Shown piece after piece: positions 7,999-17,380 of a stretch of DNA of 64,000 bases (within the stretch, counting starts at the first letter, position 1; every line of letters begins with the position of its first letter). The stretch lies in contig CAWBEY010000012.1 of the NCBI GenBank assembly GCA_963788015.1, forward strand, positions 1,860,001-1,924,000, given 5' to 3'. The notes under the pieces are model-generated. The model saw nothing but the letters and a program-made list of their open reading frames with translations, was not told the origin of the DNA and made no database searches. The position numbers and the translations under genes were made by a program. This DNA is from JBBRHH01 sp963788015. Lineage in GTDB: Bacteria; Planctomycetota; Phycisphaerae; Tepidisphaerales; Tepidisphaeraceae.

Positions 7999-9711
7999 TT
8001 ACTTCAGATCGTCTACTTCTTGTTGTTGCTCGGGGGTGAGATCTTTCAAGTTTGATTTCAGAAGCTGGAGATCGGCGGCGTCTACTTTGCCGTCGGCGTT
8101 GAAGTCGCCGTCTTGCCACCAGCGCGGGTGTTGGTTGAAGTTTTTCTTGAGGATTTGAAAATCCGCGAAATCGACTTTGCCGTCGGCGTTTGCATCGCCC
8201 TGCTGGAGAACCAGAGACATCAGGCTGTCCCAGCGCGGGCTGCCGTGCTGGTCGATGGATTCAAGCAGGCCCCAGCAGCCGAACGCCGAGTGGGCGCTGC
8301 AGAGGGTGTAATGGCAAAACAGGCCGCCGCTGTGCTGGGTCCATGAAGTGATGTACTTGCGATAAAGCAGGCCGATACGGGGATCTTTCTGGACAGCGAG
8401 CTTAAGGGCGGCGTTCTCATCGCGGCCGGTGGCCGGGCTGCGGGCAACAAGGTGTTGGCCGCCTTCGTAGGCGAGGAGTTGCAGGCCGAACTTGCTGGCG
8501 ATTTTCTGGTGAGCGTCGATGAAGTGGTTCAGGCCATCGATATTTTTGTCCATGGCTTCGAGCAGCTGTTCCATGGAGAGGCCGGGCTTGTCGAGTTTGT
8601 CGGCTTCGAAGCTGAAGTAGGGCGCGATGGCGATGCCGTAGAGGAACTTGTCGGGCGGGCCAAACTTTTCCTCGATGGCTTTCAGGCCGACTTCAATCCA
8701 CCAGGAGTTGACGGCCTGCCCGGCCAGGATGGGGCGGATGTGCCCGGATTCTTCGCGAAACTCGCGACGAAAAATGTCGCCGATGGTTTTAACGCGCAGG
8801 CCGATGTGCTGGGCGAGGGCACCGAATCGGCCGCGGTCGGTGATGGCGGGGTTGTGAAGGGCGGCGTCGGCCAGACGCGCGTGCTGGGGAAATTGGCCAT
8901 TCCAAAGCTCGTTGCTCAGCTCAATATAAACGTTCACGTTGGGATCCAGGGTGTCATGGAAAAGGCGGGCGAGGCGTTTGACGTAATCATCGGTGGCCTG
9001 ATCGGGAATGCAGATCCACAAATCTTTTTTGCAGGCGTTGGCAAGGGCGATGATGTTTTCATAGGAGACGCCGGAGGGAGTGGTCTGGCAAAACGCATTG
9101 GGGGAAGTGCGGTCGGCCCATTCGACGGCGGGCGAGCCGTTGGTCATTTGCCAATCCATGAAGCGGATGGTGGTGAAAGGGGCGAGACGGTGGAGGAAGG
9201 CAGGGCTGAAGATTTGAGTGGCGTCCGGCTTGTAGTCGGGCATCACCAGGTGAAAGTCGTGCATGGGATCGGCCGGGTCAATTTGCGTAACTTTCATCTG
9301 GAGCATGCCATGATCTGCATGCGTGATGAGAACGTCGCCGGTGGTGAGGTTGTCCTTTGTGGCCGAGTTGAGCAGCCGGCCGATGCCGGAGAACGTGACC
9401 GTCGCGGTTCCTTCGTAGCTCATGTGATAGACGCCGTCGGGATAAGCGTTGAGGAAGGTGAGAGCGGCCGCATCCTGGAGTGGGTAGCCATCGGGCGTGA
9501 GCTTCAGGCGAGGATTGTCGGCCCATGGCTGATCCGGGAGGCCCCAGCGGCGAAACAGGTTGTGAACGTCGATCCAAGTCTGGGAGGTGGACCAGTCGAC
9601 GTTGGGGTCGAGGTTGACGCCGATGTTGGGGGGGGCGGCAAAGGATCGCGACGGCAGGAGGGTAAGAAAGAGGATGAAGGGGAGGATGTTTTTAAACATG
9701 GTATAATTCAT
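7999..9711 (-). CDS. Secreted glycoside-hydrolase-like protein (clan A fold) with C-terminal dockerin repeats
   Basis: A 570-residue secreted protein. After a signal peptide (about residues 5-25, cleaved after SFA) comes a TIM-barrel-like region with two likely clan-A glutamates: IELSNELWN (acid/base-type NE) and LLAYEGGQ (nucleophile-type E). It belongs with planctomycete proteins often labelled cellulose-binding or GH5-like; the substrate is unknown. The C-terminus carries two dockerin type I calcium repeats, GDANADGKVDFADFQIL and GDFNADGKVDAADLQLL. The start is ATG 9711 or ATG 9699, and neither has a clear Shine-Dalgarno. Transcription probably ends at the 7946 stem-loop. Confidence 0.8.
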   Translation of the reverse strand: MNYTMFKNILPFILFLTLLPSRSFAAPPNIGVNLDPNVDWSTSQTWIDVHNLFRRWGLPDQPWADNPRLKLTPDGYPLQDAAALTFLNAYPDGVYHMSYEGTATVTFSGIGRLLNSATKDNLTTGDVLITHADHGMLQMKVTQIDPADPMHDFHLVMPDYKPDATQIFSPAFLHRLAPFTTIRFMDWQMTNGSPAVEWADRTSPNAFCQTTPSGVSYENIIALANACKKDLWICIPDQATDDYVKRLARLFHDTLDPNVNVYIELSNELWNGQFPQHARLADAALHNPAITDRGRFGALAQHIGLRVKTIGDIFRREFREESGHIRPILAGQAVNSWWIEVGLKAIEEKFGPPDKFLYGIAIAPYFSFEADKLDKPGLSMEQLLEAMDKNIDGLNHFIDAHQKIASKFGLQLLAYEGGQHLVARSPATGRDENAALKLAVQKDPRIGLLYRKYITSWTQHSGGLFCHYTLCSAHSAFGCWGLLESIDQHGSPRWDSLMSLVLQQGDANADGKVDFADFQILKKNFNQHPRWWQDGDFNADGKVDAADLQLLKSNLKDLTPEQQQEVDDLK

Positions 9712-9777
9712 CAAGAGATGAGGTATCGCTTCCAGGTTACAGATACGACAAGACAGCCAGGACTGAGAGGAAATACT

Positions 9778-10014
9778 ATGGCATTGCCCCCCGATACCTT
9801 GCAGCAAGTATTGTCTCTTTGTGAAGCGGATCGTGCGGAGTTAGCGCATCATCTGCTTTTGAGTCTGACTCCGGCAACGCAGGAAACGCCTGAACAAATT
9901 GAAGCAGCGTGGACTGAGGAATTGGGGAGACGGGTGGCGCAGGTGGAGAGTGGCGAGGCGAAGATGATCCCTTGGGATGAGGTGCAGCAGCGGATTCGGC
10001 GTTCGTTGCGATGA
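9778..10014 (+). CDS. Addiction-module antitoxin, TIGR02574 type, orphan
   Basis: A 78-residue protein of the addiction-module component family (TIGR02574): LPPDTLQQVLSLCEADRAEL at the front, then QIEAAWTEELGRRVAQVESG and IPWDEVQQRI, which is the family's C-terminal signature. A good Shine-Dalgarno (GAGAGG) precedes ATG 9778. In complete modules a RelE/ParE-type toxin starts at an overlapping ATGA. That overlap is present here (ATG 10011), but the frame stops after eight codons, so the toxin is lost. The convergent SGNH gene begins 19 bases later. Confidence 0.8.
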   Translation: MALPPDTLQQVLSLCEADRAELAHHLLLSLTPATQETPEQIEAAWTEELGRRVAQVESGEAKMIPWDEVQQRIRRSLR

Positions 10015-10033
10015 AGGATAGTGATTGGCATTC

Positions 10034-11074
10034 TTAATTTTCTCCTAATTTGGAAGCCACGGGCGGGGCGCCCGTGCCACTTTTTTGGGGAGTCAGCGCA
10101 GCTGCGAGGTCGGTTGCGGTTTGGCGCATGAGTTTTTCGGTGAAGATCGCAGCGCCTTGCTCGTTGAGGTGGGAATAGTCGGCGTAGGCGGAATCGGGGA
10201 GGGGAAGGTCGTATTGCAAGTTGATTAACTTACTGCCGGTGGAGGAGAGAGCCTGATTGATGTTTTGCCAATGCAACTCGAGCTTGGGAAGGATGTCCGG
10301 GGTGAGGCAGCTTTGGCGCAGGGGGGGCTGGGCGAGAAAGAAGGGGATGTGGTTTGATTCCAGGAATTGGGCCAGCTTCTGAAGCTCAAGATATTCATTG
10401 GGGTCGCGCTGGCGGTCGGGCTTTTGGTTCCAGCGTGCCTGGTCAATGTTGGGGTAACTGATCTCCAGGGGCGAACCGCCGCCGGTGTCGAAGTGGAGGT
10501 GTGAATAGTCGGATCGGGAGCGGCGCTGGGTGGCGATGGTTCTAGCCTCGCGTGCGTAGTAGAGGGCGTCGAAATGGCGGGCCAGGGACCAGGGGTAACA
10601 CTCGCCGCCGATGAAACGCCCAGCGTCGGCCGGATCGAAGGCGATGTGGTAGGAGGAGTTGAGATCGAAGTCCATCGGGCCGCAGATCATGATGACGGCT
10701 TTGGCCTTGAATCGCGGCTGGAGGAACTCGATCAACTTGCGGCTCTGGCTGATCTTCTGTCCATAAGACGCGGCGTTGAAGAACGAAACTCCCGGTGGAA
10801 GATGTTGGAGAACAACATCGGATTTGAGGTTGTTGAGGGTCATGGACGAGCCGACGGCCAGAACGTCAATGCTCTGCCCGTGGCGGTCGCGGAGGAGTTG
10901 GAGCTTTTCGTCATACGAGACGCTGCCGGTGATGGGAATGGGGGCGAGACGGCCGGTAGAACGAAACACCAATAGCATGGCGACGATAGCAATTGCAGTC
11001 AACACTGGTGGCATGAAGAACCACAGCAAATAGCGGCGGGTGGGAAGGCGGGTTGTGACAAGGGGTTTGGACAT
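10034..11074 (-). CDS. Membrane-anchored SGNH-hydrolase-like protein (partner of MBOAT acyltransferase)
   Basis: A 346-residue protein with one N-terminal membrane helix (about residues 15-37) and an extracytoplasmic SGNH-type domain. The nucleophile-type motif is DVLAVGSSMTLNN, an oxyanion-type element is MICGPMDFDLN, and the late Asp/His pair is YADYSHLNEQGA. It follows the MBOAT gene by three bases, the arrangement of AlgI with AlgJ/AlgX or DltB with DltD, so it probably completes O-acylation of an exported polysaccharide (inference). Its last codons run through a palindromic element that encodes SGTGAPPVAS. Confidence 0.75.
   Translation of the reverse strand: MSKPLVTTRLPTRRYLLWFFMPPVLTAIAIVAMLLVFRSTGRLAPIPITGSVSYDEKLQLLRDRHGQSIDVLAVGSSMTLNNLKSDVVLQHLPPGVSFFNAASYGQKISQSRKLIEFLQPRFKAKAVIMICGPMDFDLNSSYHIAFDPADAGRFIGGECYPWSLARHFDALYYAREARTIATQRRSRSDYSHLHFDTGGGSPLEISYPNIDQARWNQKPDRQRDPNEYLELQKLAQFLESNHIPFFLAQPPLRQSCLTPDILPKLELHWQNINQALSSTGSKLINLQYDLPLPDSAYADYSHLNEQGAAIFTEKLMRQTATDLAAALTPQKSGTGAPPVASKLGEN
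10056..10078. repeat. GC-rich REP-like palindrome inside a gene end
   Basis: Imperfect inverted repeat CACGGGC / GCCCGTG with a GGGGC loop. It has the form of the GTGGCACGGGC-type palindromes that are dispersed in many planctomycete genomes (from memory; no second copy was found in this window). Read on the minus strand it encodes the C-terminal GTGAPPVA of the SGNH protein. It may also act as a terminator between the convergent genes. Confidence 0.55.
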
Positions 11075-11077
11075 CGG

Positions 11078-12599
11078 CTAAAACTGGAAATAAAGAAACT
11101 CGCTGACGTGGGCGGACATGGCGACCATTGCTACGGCCAGCGCGGTGCCGGCGACCAGGGCCCAGCGGACGGTGGGTTGCCAGGAGATGGGGGAGGCGCC
11201 TTCAACCTCCTCGAAGCTGGGACAGGCGTAGCGGGTGATCTGCTGGGCGTTGGGGAAGAAGAAGGCGATCATTAGAAGGGCCGCGATCCAGGCGAGGCCG
11301 ACTTTGTCGAGGTCTATGCCGTTGAACCAGATGGCGCGATGGCCGGCGAGGAGGTGGAGGTGTTGGAGGGGCCGGGGAAGCGAGACGCCATTGAGGCCAA
11401 GCATGCCGCCAACGACACATCGCGGTATGGAGTGAAGAAGATCGGAACACGGCCCAGCCAACACAGACGGCGGCGAAGGTGAGGGCGTGGTGGAAGATTC
11501 GCATGGGAAAGGAGGAGGCCCAGGGGCGGTTTTTGGTGGCGGCGGCATAGGCGTGGTTGACGACAAGATAGGCGCCGTGGAGGCCTCCCCAAATGACAAA
11601 GATCCAGCCGGCTCCGTGCCAGAGGCCACCGAGGAGCATGGTGACGATGAGGTTCACATAGCGGCGAGTTTTTCCCTTCCGGCTGCCGCCCAGCGGGATG
11701 TAGAGGTAATCGCGCAGGAACCGGGAGAGGGACATGTGCCAGCGACGCCAGAAGTCGGTGATGCTTGAGGCTTTGTAGGGGGAGTTGAAGTTGAACGGCA
11801 TCTTGATGTCAAAGAGATAAGCCAGACCCAGGGCCATGGTGGAATAGCCTGAAAAATCGAAGTAGAGCTGGCAGGTGTAGGCCAGGGTGCCGTACCACGC
11901 TTTGAAAAGGTGAGGCGCTTTGCCGTGATCGACAGAGGCGAAAAACTCCGTGGCATAAGGGGCGATGGAATCAGCAAGGACGGCTTTGCTGAATAGGCCA
12001 AAGGCGAAGAGCGTGAGGCCGGCGGGGAGGCGCGCGGGGTTGAACAGGCCGGCCGACGCGCGGATCTGCGGGAGGATTTCGTGGTGGCGGACAACTGGGC
12101 CGGCAATCAGGTGGGGGAAGAAGACGACGAAGAGACAGTAGTCGATGAAGTCATAATCAGAAGGCTCGCCGCGATAGACATCCACGAGATACGAGATCTG
12201 AGTGAAGGTGAAGAAGGAGATGGCCAGGGGGAGGAAGATCGCCCCCAGAGCAATGTGGGTGTGGGCGGCGGCGTTGACGGTGTGGACGAAGAAGTTGGCA
12301 TATTTGAAGTAGCCCAGCAGGGCGAGATTGGCGGCGACGCTAAGGGCTAGAAGTGCGCGGCTTGGAGTGCCCGTGCGAAGAAGAGTTTTGCGCTGGAGCA
12401 GGCCGGCGGAGAAGTTGAAGACGATCGAGAGGACCACCAGCGCCACGTAAGGCGGGTTCCACCACGCGTAGAAGAACAGGGAGGCGGCGTTGAGGAATAC
12501 GAAGGCGGCGCGGCGGCCCCAGAGTCGGCCGGCGGCGGCGTACCCCAGGACCGCCAACGGGAGGAATAGGAGGATGAAGAGATAAGAGTTGAAGAGCAT
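11078..12599 (-). CDS. MBOAT family O-acyltransferase (AlgI-like), frameshifted near 11420
   Basis: A polytopic membrane O-acyltransferase expected to move acyl groups across the inner membrane onto a polysaccharide. Motifs include LVDVYRGE, FPHLIAGPVVRH, QLYFDFSGYSTMALGLA, DFWRRWHMSLSRFLRDYLYIPLGGSR and the catalytic His in GGLWHGAGW. One frame runs from ATG 12599 to about 11430 (CVGWAVFRSSSLHTA). The protein then continues in another frame as GGMLGLNGVSLP and further membrane helices to the stop at 11078. I infer a one-base indel between about 11405 and 11440. It is followed at once by its SGNH partner. Confidence 0.87.
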
Positions 12600-12659
12600 G
12601 TCGACTGCTCAACAGTGACTGGGCGACGAGGCGAAATAGAGGCAACTACCAAACAGCAC

Positions 12660-12682
12660 AGGGGCGACACGCGGCCGCCCCT
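12660..12682. terminator. Stem-loop between PEP-CTERM gene and MBOAT gene
   Basis: Inverted repeat AGGGGCG / CGCCCCT with a 9-base loop, about 50 bases after the stop of the minus-strand PEP-CTERM gene (12730) and before the MBOAT start (12599). On the minus strand no strong T-run follows; on the plus strand TATTTGTTG follows. It probably marks the end of the polysaccharide transcript, but only as a weak terminator. Confidence 0.4.
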
Positions 12683-12729
12683 ATTTGTTGATAGTGGTAT
12701 CGGGAGGATTGGATTGTCAGCTCGGCCGA

Positions 12730-13191
12730 TCAGGCGCGGGCGAGGCGCGCCTTGCGGGCGGCGGCGAAAAGGCCCGCGCCGGCGAGGGTGGCCAAACCGG
12801 CCCAGACGGCGGGCGGCAGCGGCGTGCTGCTGGGGCCATCACGCGTTTTGGGTGCCTTGGTCGTCAGGACAAAGGGCGTGGCCGGATTGCCCTTGGGAGC
12901 GGCTTTGCCGCTGGCATGAACGTTGGACGTCGTATCTTCAAAGCTCTCGTTTTGAGGGAGAGCGATAGACGGCACCACTTCGGTGTCGGCCGGACCACCA
13001 CCGCCGTGCTGGGTAGTGGGTTTTACAGGCTTGGCGGATGCGGGCAGGCTGATGCCGCCGACAATGCCAAGAAGCACGGCGCTTGCCAGAATCTTTTTGA
13101 CTCGGCGCAGCGGAAGACGACGAACGATCAGATAGTTGACGCAGCATTTTTTCTCCACCTTCTTGCTGTTGGACTCGAACGACCGGAGCAT
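12730..13191 (-). CDS. Small exported protein with PEP-CTERM-like sorting tail
   Basis: About 153 residues. A signal peptide (KKILASAVLLGIVGG, cleaved near ASA) leads to a short Pro/Gly/Thr-rich body with no recognisable domain. The tail reads TPLPPAVWAGLATLAGAGLF followed by RKARLAR. This tripartite layout (LP motif, membrane helix, basic end) is that of exosortase substrates. Its tail is nearly the same as that of the next upstream gene (13352). An exosortase and EpsI lie 5 kb upstream on the same strand, so it is a likely substrate. The start codon is uncertain; ATG 13191 leaves a long n-region. Confidence 0.7.
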   Translation of the reverse strand: MLRSFESNSKKVEKKCCVNYLIVRRLPLRRVKKILASAVLLGIVGGISLPASAKPVKPTTQHGGGGPADTEVVPSIALPQNESFEDTTSNVHASGKAAPKGNPATPFVLTTKAPKTRDGPSSTPLPPAVWAGLATLAGAGLFAAARKARLARA

Positions 13192-13309
13192 ACCATATCG
13201 GAAACGCCCCGCCAGTAGAATCACTTATTTTTTTATGGGTGACTTACCGGCGGCAAAGCGCGTTAAGCTGGTCAAACCTTGTTGGGGAGGGACGGCAAGA
13301 CATGAAATC

Positions 13310-13343
13310 AAGGCGGGGACTGCTGTGGAGCAATCCCCGCCTT
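13310..13343. terminator. Rho-independent terminator-like stem-loop after the PEP-CTERM gene
   Basis: Perfect 10-bp stem AAGGCGGGGA / TCCCCGCCTT with a 14-base loop, nine bases after the stop codon of the minus-strand gene at 13352. On the minus strand GATTTC follows the stem, so the U-tract is weak. It may end or attenuate the long polysaccharide transcript. Confidence 0.65.
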
Positions 13344-13351
13344 TGTGACTC

Positions 13352-13606
13352 TTATTTCTGTTCCTGATTCACTTTCGCCTGTCCTTTGCCCTTGCGGAGC
13401 TTGGCCAAGAGGCCGCTCCCGCCCAGAGTCGCCAGGCCGGCCCAGATGACGGCAGGCAGCGGCGTGGTTTTGCCGCCGCTGACGACGATCAACTGCCCAT
13501 CGCTGGTGTACTGTCCATCGGCACGAGCGCAGAGCGCCGAACCGGAAATGACGGCCACCATTGCTACCCCGAGCAACCAAACCCTCTTCGCATGCACCTT
13601 CTTCAC
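13352..13606 (-). CDS. Very small exported protein with PEP-CTERM-like sorting tail
   Basis: About 84 residues. A signal peptide (HAKRVWLLGVAMVAVISGSAL, cleaved near ARA) leads to about 20 residues of body (GQYTSDGQLIVVSGGK), then TPLPAVIWAGLATLGGSGLL and a basic end (KLRKGKG). It is almost only signal peptide plus sorting signal. The GTG at 13606 is preferred because GGAGGG lies four bases before it and the sugar-transferase gene ends at 13669; an in-frame ATG at 13672 would overlap that gene. It is the probable target of the exosortase at 18067. Confidence 0.65.
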   Translation of the reverse strand: MKKVHAKRVWLLGVAMVAVISGSALCARADGQYTSDGQLIVVSGGKTTPLPAVIWAGLATLGGSGLLAKLRKGKGQAKVNQEQK

Positions 13607-13668
13607 AAGACCCTCCAGACCAATGTCGGCCTGTAAAAAAAAACCTCCATCGAAGCAACACGCTTCGA

Positions 13669-15123
13669 TCATCTCTTGGTAAGCCTGCGCACAATTCCGA
13701 CGCAGGTTTCGGCGAGGATGGAGAGGTCCAGCGCCCAACTGGCGTTGTGGACGTACTCCAGGTCGTAGCGAATCCATTCCTGGAAATCGCTACCCCGGCG
13801 GCGGGTGCGGCGCACCTGCCAGAGGCCGGTGATCCCTGGGCGAACACTCAGGCGAGCTTCGCGCCAGGGGGGCAGAACTGGTTTTCGCTGTGCGGGCTGG
13901 GTCTAGGGCCCACCAGCGACATATGCCCCATCAACACATTGAGAAACTGTGGAATTTCATCGAGATGCGTCTTACGCATCAATTCGCCCACACGGGTGCG
14001 GCGGGGGTCGTGCTCCATAAAAAATTGCGGACCATCGGCCTGGTTATGCCGTGCCAGATCAAGCTTGATGGTTTCAGCGTCGCGGCGCATCGAGCGAAAC
14101 TTGATACATGGAAACTCGCGGCCGCCCCGTGTTTCGCGGCGATGGGCGAAGAAGAAACGGCCGGCCGTCTTCAATCCAGATGGCCAGCATAATGAACGGA
14201 TACAGCGGTAACGTGAAAAACAACGCCGCCAGCGAGAGAATAATGTCGAAGACGCGCTTGCTGGCGCGATATGCCAGCCCGGGATCGTGCAAAGGGGCGG
14301 GTTTTACTGAGACAGCGGCAGGCCGGTCCTGGCGTGCTGGCGACTGCGGATATTGCAGCGGCTCAGGAGTCGGAGCGGCCGATGGATCGTCCCACAGCAC
14401 TGCCGGACCGATGACCGTCGTCTGTGCATCGACCTGCCGCCCAGCGCCAATCCAGAGCGGGCCGATCAGTTTTGCTTCGGGATCAATCGCGGCGGCCGTG
14501 TCTTTGTAGATATCCGGGCCAGTCCGGCCAGCGCGGGTGACGGCCAGATCAGGGCGCGACCAGATCATGATGAGGTCGCGGACGAACTGGGCTAGCTCAG
14601 TGTTCTCGCTCTGATCGTAGAGATTCCCGTCGCTGGAGACGGTGTGCCGGAGCGAGCGGGGCGTAACCTGCCGGATCATGTGCCAGGCGCTGCGGGCGCT
14701 GGACGCCATTTGCCAGATGGCCGCCAGGCGGGGGTCGCGCGTCACGGCCACACGGACGATGTGAGCGTGCCGGGTGCGATAGAGGCGCTGGAAACGGATA
14801 AATCTGTCGGAGGCATCAGTGAGAACGCGCTCGCGATACCCCTGGTCGCGGCGGTGATGCAGGCGCACGCACAACAAATCAGTGCGCACCCAGCTCAGCG
14901 AGCGGGTGACCCTGTACAAGTCGAAGACGGCGAGGGTGGTGTCGGGGAGCAACAAGTAAAGCTCCGCGCCGGCGTGCAGGGAGGCGCTTTCACCACAGCG
15001 AACAATTTGAACGCGGCGGGTGGCCCAGAATCGATCGTGAAGCTGCGCGGGGTCGAGGCCCCAGATGGTGGGGGATTGTTGGCGGGGCGGCAGGACGCGC
15101 ACCGCTGCTTCAAGGGCGATCAT
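13669..15123 (-). CDS. Polyprenyl-phosphate sugar phosphotransferase (bacterial sugar transferase), two frameshifts
   Basis: Should start glycan assembly by moving a sugar-1-phosphate onto undecaprenyl phosphate at the inner membrane. The first roughly 280 residues are unusual and include a hexapeptide-like stretch (AKLIGPLWIGAGRQVDAQTTVIGP). Then come RASKRVFDII, a membrane helix, FFFAHRRETRGGREFPCIKFRSM and KTHLDEIPQFLNVLMGHMSLVGPRP. The frame breaks near 14155 (CCGTTTCTTCTTCGC) and near 13866 (run of C/G). Re-reading restores PPWREARLSVRPGITGLWQV and a normal C-terminus ending at TGA 13669. The start overlaps the upstream ATPase by ATGA. Confidence 0.87.
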
Positions 15124-17380
15124 TCCTGGTCCCCTTTGTCATTGGCGGGCATGAACGACGCAACCGAGCGCGCCAGCGGCCCGAATCGCGATTGTTCATT
15201 GCCCTGGCCGACAAGCTTGCGGGGGGCCTGCGCCTTTGCGGAAACCGAACGTAAAGATTTGCTGGGATGAGAGCGACTGAAATCGCCAGGCTTGGCCCGG
15301 TTAAAGACGATGCCGGCGATGTTAGCCCCCACCGACCGGAGGTGGCGGATGGAGCGCTGCACGAGGGGCTGTTGCTGGCCACGGGCGACGGCAAGGATGA
15401 CGCCATCGACTTCGGCCGCGACGACGGAAGCCTCAAGGCTGCCGAGGATCGGGCCGGTATCAAGAACAACGATGTCGTAAGACTTGCGAGCTTCTTCAAT
15501 CAGACGACGAACTGATTCAGGAGAAAGCAGGCTGGCGTCAAACGCTTCGGCATTCCCGACCGGAAGGACCGAGAGGTTGTCCGTTTTGGTTTTGATGATG
15601 TTCCCCAGCACCGAGCCGGCCACCAGGCTTTCAACAAGGCCGGCGGAGGGGCCGGCCTTGAGACGGTGCGTCAGGCCCTGGCCAGTCATGTCGCAGTCGA
15701 TAACGAGCGTGCGGGAACCGGATGCCGAGAACGATAGCCCCAGCGCCATGGTGAGGCTGGTTTTGCCGTCGCCGGGGGAGGAGCTAGTGATCATGTAGAC
15801 GGAGCGCGGGCCGGATTGGCCGCCCAATTGAAGCATGACGCGGATCTGGTGGATGCAGTGGGCGGCCACGGCGGCCTGCTCGGGATCATCAAGATTCTCG
15901 GGAAGGGTAGGCAGAATGCCCAGGAGCGGCGCGTTGGCCGTCTCCTGCTCTTCTTCTTCAAAGAAGCGATAGCGGCGGTCGTAGAGGGAGAAAAGCAGGA
16001 CACCGATGAAGGGGAGCATAGCGCCGCCCAGCGCGCCGATCGCCCCCACTTTTTTACGGGCGTCTTTATAGGGGGAGATGGAAGCCTGCCCGCTGTTTTC
16101 CACGCTGAGCCGGCCGCCAAGCTTGCCCTCTGCGTTGAGCTGATCGAGCCGCGCGGTCTTGGCCGCGATCTCATCCTTCACCAGCTTGGCCTTGTCCTTC
16201 AGGTCATTGAACGCCATGCGCTTTTCGTTCAGATCGTTGAGCTCTTTCGAGACCTGCGCCAGCCGCTTCTCATAGCTCTTTTCATCGCGCTGAAGTGTTT
16301 CAGCATTGGCGTAAACAAACGGGGCGCTGACGCCGCCGCCGCCGGTGCCGCTGGAGGGGGTCGGTGCCCCCTGCTGCATGGTGAGCTGGAGCTTTCGATA
16401 TTCACGAGCGTAATTCTCGATACGCTTGGTCTTCTCCGCGATCATGTTCTTCTGCTTGGCCACGCTGGGGTGCGTGGTGGACATGTCGCGTAGCAACTTG
16501 TCCAAATCCATCTGAAGAACTTCGCGCTCCTGGAGCATCTGGCGCATGCCCAGGTCACCGTTGGCGGCGATTTGATCGATTGACATGCTGTCAAGCATTT
16601 CCTGGCCGCCTTGACGGCTCTCCGCGAGGGCAAGCTGCGTGCGGATGCGGCTGAGATCCGATTCGATGTTGTTCTTTTCGGTGAGCTTCGCCGTGTACGG
16701 GGCCTCCATGTCTTCGGTGCCGTTGGCACGGGCTTGAGCGCTGATCTGAGCTTGGAGGTCGTCGCGCTGCTTGCGCAAGCCTGTGAGGATTTCCTGCAAC
16801 ACCGCCAGCCGCTTGGCTTCGGCCTTGGTTTCTTCATCAGCGTAAACGGTTTGATACCCGTTAATCACGGCCGTGACGGCGGCCGCGGCGACATTGGGAT
16901 CGGGATCAAGAAACGAGATGCGGAGCAGTTCGGTGCGCGACGGATGCTCGACGGTAAGCTGATCGGCGAATTTTTCTTCCAATGCCGGGTAGTTGCCCCG
17001 GCCAGTCGCTTTCCATGCCGGATCGTCCAGCGCATTATCCAACACCTTGCGGCTTTTGATCACCATTTCCTGCGAGGCCAGAAACTCCTCGAACATGCTC
17101 TTGCGTTCATTGAGATCGTTCTTCTCAAGGACAGGAGGCAGTTCGGACGCGATTCGGACCATGCCCTCGGTCTTGTAAAGTGGCACCTGGCTCCGATACC
17201 CGAGGTAGCCGCCGATGAGGGCACCGACCAAGGCAAGGGCATAGGCGAGCGGATACCGGCCGCGCAGGCGCGATGCGCTTTGCGATAGGGATCGAGGCGG
17301 TCCGGGCTGGACATGGCCGCGCCCAGCGATGTCGCCTCGTTGGGCAACTGCATCGGGGAATGGTTCTTGTCCATCGTCAT
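15120..17380 (-). CDS. Wzc-like polysaccharide chain-length protein with BY-kinase-type ATPase, frameshift near 17270
   Basis: An inner-membrane co-polymerase that sets chain length and drives export. The N-terminal helix is ALALVGALIGGYLGY. A long coiled-coil periplasmic part follows, then a second helix (VGAIGALGGAMLPFIGVLLF) and a cytoplasmic ATPase with Walker A SSSPGDGKTS, A' TLVIDCDMTGQG and B-like DIVVLDTGPIL. The C-terminal tail after NRAKPGDF has no tyrosine, so the usual tyrosine cluster of BY-kinases is absent. The first 35 residues (ATG 17380) lie in another frame; a one-base indel near 17270 joins them to SRLRGRYPLAYALAL. The start overlaps the EpsI stop by ATGA. Confidence 0.88.

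Noticed and set aside
8452..9777. Long plus-strand open frame antisense to the dockerin protein
   Set aside because: Its translation is low-complexity Gly/Val/Glu text without family motifs. It is the shadow of the minus-strand gene; only the part from 9778 (antitoxin) is real.
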